In this document: positions 38,069 to 45,494 of the stretch, in pieces
Numbering within the stretch: the stretch's first letter is position 1
Layout of the letters: each line of letters opens with the position of its first letter
NCBI GenBank assembly: GCA_943370285.1
Contig: CALRQJ020000019.1
Coordinates: 1-64,000, forward strand
Origin: CALRQJ02 sp943370285
GTDB taxonomy: Bacteria; Bacteroidota; Bacteroidia; Chitinophagales; Chitinophagaceae
Direction: 5' to 3'
DNA: 64,000 bases
The notes under the pieces: model-generated
Databases searched by the model: none
What the model saw: only the letters and a program-made list of their open reading frames with translations
What the model was told of the DNA's origin: nothing
Program-made: the position numbers and the translations under genes

Positions 38069-39451
38069 ATGTCAGTAACCAAACACAGTTGGGCGGAGCC
38101 GTATAAAATTAAAATGGTAGAGCTGCTCAAAATGACCACACCGGCTCAACGTAAGAAAGCTTTGACAGCCGCAGGTTTCAATACATTTTTACTCAAGTCA
38201 GAAGATGTATATATTGACTTATTGACCGATAGTGGTACATCTGCCATGAGTGACCGCCAATGGGCCGGTATGATGCTGGGCGACGAAGCTTATGCAGGCA
38301 GCAGAAATTTTTACCACCTCGAATCGGTGGTTAAAGAGGTGTATGGATACAAATATTTAGTGCCTACCCATCAGGGTCGTGGAGCTGAAAATATATTGTC
38401 GAAAATTCTCATCAAAAAAGGCGATATCATTCCGGGTAATATGTATTTCACCACAACCCGTTTGCACCAAGAACTGGCCGGTGGTACGTTTAAAGATATT
38501 ATTATTGATGAAGCTCATGATCCGCAGTCGGAGTATCCGTTCAAAGGCAATGTAGATTTGAATAAATTGGAAGCACTGATTAAACAATATGGCGCAAGCC
38601 GAATACCTTATGTGAGTATGGCCACTAGTGTAAACATGGCAGGTGGACAGCCCATTAGCATAGCCAATCTTAAAGCCTTACGCAAATTGACGCATCAACA
38701 TGGCATAAAGATTATACATGATATGACAAGGGTGGCGGAGAATGCTTATTTCATTCAGCAACGAGAAAAAGGTTATGCTAAGCAATCTATTCGCAGCATT
38801 GTAAAAGAAATATGTTCGTATACCGATGGTGCTACCATGAGCGCCAAGAAAGATGCTTTGGTAAATATTGGTGGATTCTTAGCGATCAATGATTGGGATG
38901 TATTTGAAGAAGCCAGAAATATGGTGGTTGTTTATGAGGGTTTGCATACCTATGGCGGCCTTGCCGGCAGAGATATGGAAGCGATGGCCATTGGTATAAC
39001 AGAAAGTGTGAATGATGATCATATCAAAGCCCGAGTAGGTCAGGTTATTTACCTAGGCGAACAAATGCTGAAGTATGGTATTCCGATTGTAAAGCCAATT
39101 GGTGGTCATGGCATATTTGTAGATGCGAAAGCCTTTCTGCCTCATTTGCCACAAAATCAGTTTCCTGCACAGACTTTGGCTGCTGAGATTTATCTCGACT
39201 CCGGCGTAAGAACGATGGAAAGAGGTGTGGTATCGGCGGGCAGAAAAAAGAATGGTGAGAACTATTATCCGAAATTAGAATTGGTTCGCTTTACCATTCC
39301 ACGTCGGGTATACACTCAAGCTCATATGGATGTAATTGCAGAATCTACAGCCCGAGTGTTGGACCGTAGTACAAAAATAAAAGGATTGCATATGGTGTAT
39401 GAGCCGAAGTATCTGAGATTTTTTCAGGCAAGGTTTGAACCGTTGAAGTAG
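38069..39451 (+). CDS. tpl: Tyrosine phenol-lyase (beta-eliminating PLP enzyme)
   Basis: 460 aa, fold type I PLP enzyme of the tryptophanase/tyrosine phenol-lyase family. PLP lysine is in MSAKKDALVNIGG (Lys260/261). Several residues favour tyrosine phenol-lyase over tryptophanase: SDRQWAGMMLGDEAYAGS, MYFTTTRLHQE, Arg385 in TMERG (the phenol-binding arginine, replaced in tryptophanases) and Phe451-Phe452 in LRFFQARF. The reaction splits tyrosine into phenol, pyruvate and ammonia, and is reversible. The protein is cytoplasmic. The gene stands alone between repeat regions, so there is no pathway context. An automatic label of tryptophanase would be understandable but fits the key residues less well. 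Confidence 0.85.
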   Translation: MSVTKHSWAEPYKIKMVELLKMTTPAQRKKALTAAGFNTFLLKSEDVYIDLLTDSGTSAMSDRQWAGMMLGDEAYAGSRNFYHLESVVKEVYGYKYLVPTHQGRGAENILSKILIKKGDIIPGNMYFTTTRLHQELAGGTFKDIIIDEAHDPQSEYPFKGNVDLNKLEALIKQYGASRIPYVSMATSVNMAGGQPISIANLKALRKLTHQHGIKIIHDMTRVAENAYFIQQREKGYAKQSIRSIVKEICSYTDGATMSAKKDALVNIGGFLAINDWDVFEEARNMVVVYEGLHTYGGLAGRDMEAMAIGITESVNDDHIKARVGQVIYLGEQMLKYGIPIVKPIGGHGIFVDAKAFLPHLPQNQFPAQTLAAEIYLDSGVRTMERGVVSAGRKKNGENYYPKLELVRFTIPRRVYTQAHMDVIAESTARVLDRSTKIKGLHMVYEPKYLRFFQARFEPLK

Positions 39452-39687
39452 AAGGGAGGAGGTAGAATAAAGAATACAGAAGAGAGAAGACAGAAGGAAT
39501 TGGGGAATGGGGGTTAGAAGGTCCACGGACGACGGTCATGGACTATCGACTGTTGACTGTTGACTCCTCAGCAGATCCCTCCTTCGTCGGGATGACAGAC
39601 ACTATTGACAATGGACTGTGGACCATAGACTGTATTACTAAACAAGCCCCTACAATTGTAACCAACTTATATACTAGATTTGCAGTT
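39452..39687. repeat. Repeat-rich intergenic region D
   Basis: Fifteen 7-bp words in unbroken phase occupy 39461-39565, starting ten bases after the tpl stop, and change from TACAGAA type through GGAATTG to GTTGACT type. A 21-bp repeat copy follows at 39577-39597, then more heptamers (about 39598-39640). The last 45 bp hold the promoter-like element of the zeta-toxin-like gene. Confidence 0.8.
39675..39682 (+). promoter_or_regulatory. Bacteroidota -7 element candidate for the zeta-toxin-like gene
   Basis: TAGATTTG matches TAnnTTTG. It is only five bases before the ATG at 39688, so the transcript would be almost leaderless. A TTG lies 16 bases upstream, closer than usual. Confidence 0.4.
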
Positions 39688-40272
39688 ATGGCGGATAAGC
39701 ATTTGTACATCATCGCCGGCTGTAATGGAGCTGGCAAAACAATGGCTTCATTTACTATTTTGCCTGAGATTATAGACTGTAAAGAATTTGTAAATGCCGA
39801 CGAAATTGCAAAAGGACTGTCACCATTCAGACCAGAAAAAGTTGCTATAGAAGCGGGAAGAATCATGCTCAACAGGATTAATGAACTGTTGAACAACAAT
39901 GAAAATTTTGCATTTGAAACCACTTTGTCAACAAGGAGCTATAAACAAAAAATTGAGTATGCCAAGCAAAAAGGTTTTACTGTAACGTTGCTTTTCTTTT
40001 GGTTACAAAACACTGCATTGGCAAAAGAACGGGTTAAAATAAGAGTTTCGGAAGGTGGCCACAACATTGAAGAAAGTGTTATTGAACGAAGATATTTGAA
40101 AGGGATAAAAAATTTGTTTGATATTTATCTTCCGATTGTAGACGGTGCATTAATTTTTGATAATTCATTTGGCAAACCGCTTCTCCTTGCAAAAAAATTA
40201 ATTAGTAATGGATTAGCGATTACAGATGAGGAAAAATTTAACCTTTTAAAAAACTATTATGACAACAACTGA
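39688..40272 (+). CDS. Zeta-toxin-like P-loop kinase
   Basis: 194 aa from ATG 39688; the frame is open further upstream, but that part is repeat DNA. The Walker A motif GCNGAGKT lies at residues 11-18, VNADEI at 36-41 and FAFETTLSTRSY near 75-86, as in zeta toxin / UDP-N-acetylglucosamine kinase-like proteins. The lid helix has ERVKIRVSEGGHNIEESVIE with the basic residues expected for phosphate binding. Zeta toxins phosphorylate UDP-GlcNAc and block cell-wall synthesis, but chromosomal relatives in this phylum are little tested. It overlaps a 50-aa gene at its 3' end, which is probably its partner. No epsilon antitoxin is present upstream. Confidence 0.8.
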   Translation: MADKHLYIIAGCNGAGKTMASFTILPEIIDCKEFVNADEIAKGLSPFRPEKVAIEAGRIMLNRINELLNNNENFAFETTLSTRSYKQKIEYAKQKGFTVTLLFFWLQNTALAKERVKIRVSEGGHNIEESVIERRYLKGIKNLFDIYLPIVDGALIFDNSFGKPLLLAKKLISNGLAITDEEKFNLLKNYYDNN

Positions 40273-40411
40273 AAAGCAAAATGAACTATACAATAAAATT
40301 ATTTCCGGACTTGATAAAGTCTATGAAAGGCTCATCGCATTTAAAAAGCAAAACAACACAGCACTTGTTATTTTAAAAGATAATAAGATAGTGAAAGTAA
40401 AACCTCAATAA
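40259..40411 (+). CDS. 50-aa protein overlapping the zeta-toxin-like gene
   Basis: A small reading frame from ATG 40259 to TAA 40411, in a different frame and overlapping the zeta-like gene by 14 bases. The product (starts MTTTEKQNELYNKIISGLDK, ends NKIVKVKP) is a predicted amphipathic helix followed by two short strands (TALVILKDNKIVKVKP). I recall small proteins of this shape beside zeta-like genes in other Bacteroidota, but cannot verify it here. By overlap and size it is a candidate antitoxin or accessory subunit. Confidence 0.6.
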   Translation: MTTTEKQNELYNKIISGLDKVYERLIAFKKQNNTALVILKDNKIVKVKPQ

Positions 40412-40814
40412 TCATAGCAAATTCAATCTACACCATTCCTTTTTTTATCAATGGAAAGGGAGTATAAATAAGAGAGAAGGGAGAACGGATAGGAGTTGGG
40501 AATTGGGGATTAGGAATTGGGCATTAGGAATTAGGAAGTCCACAGACCACGGACGACGGCGGTGAGAGAATGGAGAATATAGAAGGCAGAAGTGCTTAAT
40601 AATCCTTCACCCCCGACACGTCGGGGCACCATTGACCCCCGACGTGTCGGGGGACCATCGACAGTTGACTCCTCAGCAGATCCCTCCTTCGTCGGGATGA
40701 CATTCACTATTGACCATGGACCATCGACTATGGACTGTTGACTCCTCAACAGATCCCTCCTTTGTCGGGATGACATTCACTATTGACTATTGACCATCGA
40801 CCATCGACTATGGA
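40412..40814. repeat. Repeat-rich intergenic region E
   Basis: No gene is supported; long frames on the minus strand here are read-through of repeats. It contains heptamer stretches of AATTGGG/GATTAGG type (about 40495-40535), GGACGAC/GAATGGA type (about 40540-40595), CCCCGACACGTCGGGG and CCCCGACGTGTCGGGG hairpins (about 40611-40655), and two 21-bp repeat copies (40682-40702 and a T variant at 40755-40775), each followed by GACTATN heptamers. The tract runs directly into the truncated PIN gene at 40815. Confidence 0.8.
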
Positions 40815-40904
40815 CTTGCTAAAGAGATGCTGTAAAATATCTAGCGCATCAATCTTGTCTAAAAGAATTAAACAACTGGTATCAGAGATGATAGTGTTGT
40901 GCAT
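40815..40904 (-). pseudogene. Truncated PIN-domain toxin (DUF3368-like) fragment
   Basis: Reading on the minus strand from ATG 40904, overlapping the UPF0175 stop, about 30 codons give TIISDTSCLILLDKIDALDI then LQHLFSK. This is the N-terminus of DUF3368-type PIN ribonucleases, which normally follow UPF0175 genes, including the first catalytic Asp in SDTS. After the Lys codon near 40815 the sequence turns into heptamer repeat DNA, and the frame ends soon after. About three quarters of the toxin is missing. Confidence 0.75.
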
Positions 40905-41118
40905 TCAGAATGTCTTTATCTAATTCGGAGGAAGAATAATGGAATATTGAAACACCATAATTAGCCAGCAATTCCATAAACGTTCTTTTAGAATAACCGG
41001 ATAGTTCAGCGGCTTGTCCGAGTGATAAAGTACCCTTCTCGTACAATTTAGCAGCCAAGAAGGTTTGTGCCTCTCTTTCATCTACATGATCAGGTATTTG
41101 TAGTGTTAAAGTCTTCAT
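40882..41118 (-). CDS. UPF0175 family antitoxin-like protein
   Basis: 78 aa, typical of the UPF0175 family: MKTLTLQIPDHVDEREAQTF, then KLYEKGTLSLGQAAELSGYS and KRTFMELLANYGVSIF, a short helix-turn-helix-like region. These small DNA-binding-like proteins usually precede a DUF3368 PIN-domain toxin and are taken as its antitoxin. Here the toxin gene, whose start overlaps the 3' end by 23 bases, survives only as an N-terminal fragment. The UPF0175 gene itself looks intact and could be an orphan. Confidence 0.82.
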   Translation of the reverse strand: MKTLTLQIPDHVDEREAQTFLAAKLYEKGTLSLGQAAELSGYSKRTFMELLANYGVSIFHYSSSELDKDILNAQHYHL

Positions 41119-41636
41119 GGTATCAAATCTACTAAGAATTGTTAAGCCGACAAATTTCTGGGGTTGAGGGGAAGAAGGGAGAAGGAGTTGGGGAGTTGGG
41201 AATTAGGAAGTCCACGGACGACAGACGACGGCGGTGAGAGAATGGAGAATATAGAAGGCAGAAGTGCTTAGTAATCCTTCACCCCCGACACGTCGGGGCA
41301 CCATTGACTATGGGCTATATTTTTTTACCACAAAATGGGTTTCACACAAAGCGACTAAGAGAACAAAGTGCACAACGGGAGGGTAAGTTTACATGTTCAA
41401 ATGTTTCAGCGTTTTCTTAAGCAGTGAACTTCTTAAATAACTTAATGTACTTCATGTACCTTAATGAACGTTGTGTTACTTTTTTACCGCAAATGCTAAA
41501 AGCAAAATCCCCAGACAAAGATGCCTGCGGATTTATACGTTTTGTATTGATTATTCAGTGTTCAGCATTTATCTCCACCCACAATGTTTTGGGGCGGGAT
41601 GACATTCACTATTCACTATTCACTTTTCTCTACTCT
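41119..41636. repeat. Repeat-rich intergenic region F
   Basis: No gene is supported. It has AGTTGGG/GGAATTAG heptamers (about 41185-41210), a block at about 41211-41270 nearly identical to region E (GGACGAC, GAATGGA, GAAGGCA words), a CCCCGACACGTCGGGG hairpin near 41283-41298, CACAAAG repeat DNA at about 41320-41375, and a degenerate copy of the 21-bp repeat ending near 41605. The symporter gene's 3' end follows. Confidence 0.75.
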
Positions 41637-43340
41637 TTACCAGAACTTGATATACAAGGCCAATACCAACATTAAAATAATCACAATCAAAATCAGGTTG
41701 CGGGGCTCTACTTTAAACATGGACGTATCAATTTCCATGGTATTGCTCTTAGATGCCACATTTTTATCTAACAAACTTGTGATAATCATGATTAAGCAAG
41801 TGAAGAAGAATACCCATCCCATTTGAATTAAGAAAGGTATAGTGTATACGCCTTTGTGATCGGGGTATGCGGTGTATAACCAAGTATCGTACTGTCCGTT
41901 AAGCGGTAACATTTTATCAAACACAATGGCTAAAACGGTACCGGTAACAATACCTACAAATGCTGCTCTTGAAGTAGTACGCTTCCAGAAAAATCCTAAT
42001 AAGAAAACAGCAAAGATTACCGGTGATACATAGCCGGTGTATTTTTGTATGAACTCAAATCCACCACGGTCGCCAATGCCTAATAAATCGTTCCAGTTGA
42101 TGAGTATGGCGAAGACGATAGACACTACAATTACCACTCGTCCCATCCAAACTTGTTTTTTCTCCGTAGCCTCTTTATTGAAATACTTCTTATAAATATC
42201 TAAGGTATAAATGGTAGAAATGCTATTGGCTTTACCTGCTAACGACGCCACAATAGCAGCGGTTAATGCAGCTAATGTTAAGCCTTTTAACCCTGTAGGT
42301 AAAAAGCCTAGAATAGCAGCATAAGCATTGTCTTCTCTAAACTCTCCATTGGTTAACATTTGCTCTTGCAACTGACCGTTTTCGTGTAACAAATAAGCAG
42401 CAATACCCGGTAATACCACCATTACAGGCATCATTAATTTTAATAATGCAGAGAATAAAATACCGGTTCTTGCGGTTGGCAAATCGGCACCCAGTGCTCT
42501 TTGTGTAATGTATTGGTTACAACCCCAATAGTTTAAGTTGGCAATCCACTGACCTGCAGCTAACATAGCTAAACCCGGTAAGCTTACATAATTGTCTACT
42601 TGTTTTTGCGTAGATGCAGCCGTGGGTTTATCGAATATCATATCAAAATGCCCGGGCACTTTTTCTAACAATAAATTGAAACCGGCTAAGGCATCTTTAC
42701 CAAAACCAAAATGCTGACTCACCAATGTTAGGGCAACATAAGATGTAACTAAACCACCCATTAATAATACCAATACTTGTATTACACTGGTGTAGCCAAT
42801 TACCTTCATACCGCCAATGGTAATGACTAGGGCAAACAAGGCCAAGCCAATCATAATAGCATGGAAATAAGCCCCACCAATTAAGTTATTAATGGCTATA
42901 GTACCTAAGTATAAAATGGAAGTAAGGTTTACGGTAACGTACAAGAACAACCAAAAAATGGCCATGATTAATGCTACAGTTTCGTTGTATCGAGTACTCA
43001 AAAACTGTGGCATGGTGAAGATTTTATTCTTCAAATAAATGGGCATGAAAAACACTGCTACAATAATTAACGAAATGGCGGCTAACCACTCGTAAGATGC
43101 AATGGCTAAACCCAAACGAAAACCATTACCACTCATGCCAATAAATTGTTCTGCCGAAATGTTAGAACCAATTAATGACGCACCAATTGCCCACCAGGTT
43201 AATTGACCTTGGGCTAGAAAAAAGTCTTTGGTATCAGCTTCGGCTTTTTTCTTTTGTCTGTAAATCCAGTAACCGTAAAAAGATACAATCAAGAAATAAA
43301 CGAGGAACACGACAATGTCGGCAGTTTGCAGGTAGTTCAT
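41637..43340 (-). CDS. Sodium/sugar (galactose-type) symporter, SSS family
   Basis: 567 aa, a polytopic protein with about 14 predicted membrane helices, of the solute:sodium symporter family. It resembles the vibrio sodium/galactose transporter: FFLAQGQLTWWAIGASLIGS, NISAEQFIGMSG (sodium and sugar region), NYWGCNQYITQRALGA, and GLTLAALTAAIVASLAGKAN. It should bring galactose or a related monosaccharide from the periplasm into the cell with sodium. It is the last gene of the minus-strand locus, 81 bases after galE, which strongly suggests galactose as cargo. Confidence 0.9.
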   Translation of the reverse strand: MNYLQTADIVVFLVYFLIVSFYGYWIYRQKKKAEADTKDFFLAQGQLTWWAIGASLIGSNISAEQFIGMSGNGFRLGLAIASYEWLAAISLIIVAVFFMPIYLKNKIFTMPQFLSTRYNETVALIMAIFWLFLYVTVNLTSILYLGTIAINNLIGGAYFHAIMIGLALFALVITIGGMKVIGYTSVIQVLVLLMGGLVTSYVALTLVSQHFGFGKDALAGFNLLLEKVPGHFDMIFDKPTAASTQKQVDNYVSLPGLAMLAAGQWIANLNYWGCNQYITQRALGADLPTARTGILFSALLKLMMPVMVVLPGIAAYLLHENGQLQEQMLTNGEFREDNAYAAILGFLPTGLKGLTLAALTAAIVASLAGKANSISTIYTLDIYKKYFNKEATEKKQVWMGRVVIVVSIVFAILINWNDLLGIGDRGGFEFIQKYTGYVSPVIFAVFLLGFFWKRTTSRAAFVGIVTGTVLAIVFDKMLPLNGQYDTWLYTAYPDHKGVYTIPFLIQMGWVFFFTCLIMIITSLLDKNVASKSNTMEIDTSMFKVEPRNLILIVIILMLVLALYIKFW

Positions 43341-43421
43341 ATTGCAAGTTTTGGTTTAGGTTGCTAAAAATCGTTAGTTTTTGGTTGAAATAAATTTCTT
43401 TTTTAAGGGATAAATGCTTCA

Positions 43422-44441
43422 CTATTTACTGAGTTGCGCTTGCCATTGCCAAGCCGTGGTCACCATTTCTTTCAATCCTAATTTGGCATGCCAATTCAAT
43501 TTTTCGTTGGCTAATGTGGCATTGGCATAAATACTTTCGGCATCGCCACCTCTTCTTCCACTTATGGTGTAATTAACTTTTACGCCATTGTATTCCTCAA
43601 ATGCAGTTATCATTTGCATTACAGAAATACCATTGCCGGTGCCGATATTGAAAATTTCGTGTTGTTGTTCTTGTTGATTGTGGAGTAATCTTTCGCAGCT
43701 TTTTACATGGGCAGTTGCTAAATCGACCACATGAATATAATCTCGTACACAAGTGCCATCCACGGTATTATAATCTTTGCCAAACACTTGTAGCTGTGGA
43801 ATTTTCCCTGCAACAGTTTGTGTAATTACCGGCATTAGGTTATTGGGTTTACCTAATGGCAATTCACCCAACAAAGCAGATGCATGTGCCCCAACAGGAT
43901 TGAAATAGCGTAATGAAATGGCTTTTATTTTTCCGGTAGCAGCTACTTTTTGTAAGATGTCTTCTCCCATTTGCTTGGTACTGCCATAGGCAGATAATGC
44001 AGGCTTGATGGTAGATTGTTCTGTAACCGGCAAATCATCAGGCTCGCCATAGACCGTTGCAGAAGAGGAGAAAATGATGGAAGGAATATGGTATTCCTCC
44101 ATACCTTCTAACAAATTAATTAACGGACATAAATTGTTACGGAAATATTTCAACGGCAGTTCCATTGATTCGCCAACAGCTTTTGATGCTGCAAAATGTA
44201 TTACCCCATTAATGTTACTTTCTTTAGCTAATACTGCATTCAGTTGGTCTTTATCGTTCATATCTATTTGATAGAACGATGGCTTGCTGCCGGTAATTTG
44301 TTCAATGCGATCTAATATGAACAAAGCTGAGTTACTGAGGTTATCAATAATCACTACATCGTAACCTGCTTCCATTAAAGCAACAGCCGTATGCGATCCA
44401 ATAAATCCTAAGCCACCGGTTACTAGTATTTTATGCTTCAC
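43422..44441 (-). CDS. galE: UDP-glucose 4-epimerase
   Basis: 339 aa from a GTG at 44441, giving the typical start KHKILVTGGLGFIGSH. Longer in-frame starts lie inside galT and give a non-family extension. NAD-binding GxxGxxG is at the N-terminus; the catalytic Tyr and Lys are in the YGSTKQMGED segment, with Ser in SSSATVYGEPDDLP. It interconverts UDP-galactose and UDP-glucose in the cytoplasm. The start overlaps galT by 11 bases, indicating translational coupling. It completes a galK-galT-galE Leloir operon. Confidence 0.95.
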   Translation of the reverse strand: MKHKILVTGGLGFIGSHTAVALMEAGYDVVIIDNLSNSALFILDRIEQITGSKPSFYQIDMNDKDQLNAVLAKESNINGVIHFAASKAVGESMELPLKYFRNNLCPLINLLEGMEEYHIPSIIFSSSATVYGEPDDLPVTEQSTIKPALSAYGSTKQMGEDILQKVAATGKIKAISLRYFNPVGAHASALLGELPLGKPNNLMPVITQTVAGKIPQLQVFGKDYNTVDGTCVRDYIHVVDLATAHVKSCERLLHNQQEQQHEIFNIGTGNGISVMQMITAFEEYNGVKVNYTISGRRGGDAESIYANATLANEKLNWHAKLGLKEMVTTAWQWQAQLSK

Positions 44442-45492
44442 TTGGGGTTGTATTATCGTTTTTGTAATGTACTTCTGATAAGCTTTGCAAGGTTGCAGCA
44501 GCGGTTTCAGCAGTAATATCTCTTTGAGGCGTTGCCAACATTTCGTAGCCAACCATAAACTTTTTAACGGTGGCACTTCTTAATAATGGTGGATAGAAAT
44601 GCATATGCCAATGCCATCCTTCCTGATGTCCTTCATTCACCGGCATTTGGTGCATACCTGCTGAGTAAGGGAAAGATGTTTTGAATAAATTATCGTAACG
44701 AGTGGTGAGTCTTTTTAATATAGCTGCTAATGCCACATCTTCTTCGGCTGTAAACTGTGTTACTTGTTGAACGTGGCGTTTAGAGATGATCATGGTTTCG
44801 TAAGGCCAAACTGCCCAATAGGGCACCAATGCTACAAAATGTTCGTTCTCTACTACAATACGTTCTCTTTTTTTCAACTCTATATCAAGATAAGCACTCA
44901 ACAAACTTTTACCATGCTTGGTAAAAAATTGTTGTTGTTGAAAGGTTTCTTTTTGTAGCTCAACGGGGATAGAAGATGAAGCCCAAATTTGGCCATGCGG
45001 ATGCGGATTGCTGCATCCCATAATATCGCCTTTGTTTTCAAAAATTTGAATGTAGCGAATGTTTGAATGTGCAGCCAATGCTACAAATTCTGCTTTCCAC
45101 AAATCAATGACTTTTACAATATCTGCTACTTGCATTAAAGGCAGTGTCAAACTATGGTCCGGCGAAAAACAGATTACTCTGCAAATACCACTTTCACTTT
45201 TGCTGATCAATAAATTATCTTCATTTAATTCACCTGAAGGTGTATCGGATAATAAAGCAGAAAAATCGTTGGTAAACACATAAGGCCCGATGTAAGCAGG
45301 ATTCACCGTTCCATCTGAACGTTTATTACCCGGACATAAGTAACAGGTTGGGTCATAAGCCGGCAATTGTGCGGTAGCAATGGCTTCTACTTTTCCTTGC
45401 CAAGGTCTTTTCATGCGATGAGGAGAAACGAGTACTTGCTCTCCGGTAAGAATATTTAATCTGGTATGCGGATGTTCTTTGCTGTCAAACAT
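44431..45492 (-). CDS. galT: Galactose-1-phosphate uridylyltransferase
   Basis: 353 aa. The active-site motif NPHPHGQIWASSSIP is intact, with the nucleophilic His in HPH. CYLCPGNKRSDG near residue 52 carries zinc-binding cysteines. The second half holds HEGHQEGWHWHMHFYPP-like zinc/substrate histidines (VNEGHQEGWHWHMHFYPP). It swaps the UMP group from UDP-glucose to galactose-1-phosphate. It starts two bases after galK. Confidence 0.95.
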   Translation of the reverse strand: MFDSKEHPHTRLNILTGEQVLVSPHRMKRPWQGKVEAIATAQLPAYDPTCYLCPGNKRSDGTVNPAYIGPYVFTNDFSALLSDTPSGELNEDNLLISKSESGICRVICFSPDHSLTLPLMQVADIVKVIDLWKAEFVALAAHSNIRYIQIFENKGDIMGCSNPHPHGQIWASSSIPVELQKETFQQQQFFTKHGKSLLSAYLDIELKKRERIVVENEHFVALVPYWAVWPYETMIISKRHVQQVTQFTAEEDVALAAILKRLTTRYDNLFKTSFPYSAGMHQMPVNEGHQEGWHWHMHFYPPLLRSATVKKFMVGYEMLATPQRDITAETAAATLQSLSEVHYKNDNTTPSEA

Positions 45493-45494
45493 AT

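Noticed and set aside
39538..39687. Longer N-terminus for the zeta-toxin-like protein
   Set aside because: The extra 50 codons are heptamer and 21-bp repeat DNA, and a promoter-like element lies just before ATG 39688.
40531..40776. 81-codon minus-strand frame with VIPTKEGSAEESTV
   Set aside because: It is the 21-bp repeat and hairpin DNA read in reverse; similar peptides appear opposite other copies.
41424..41675. Small plus-strand frame before the symporter 3' end
   Set aside because: It consists of CACAAAG-type repeat DNA and overlaps the antisense of the symporter gene.
44442..44576. Longer N-terminus for GalE
   Set aside because: The residues lie inside galT and do not match the family, while GTG 44441 gives the standard start of the NAD-binding fold.
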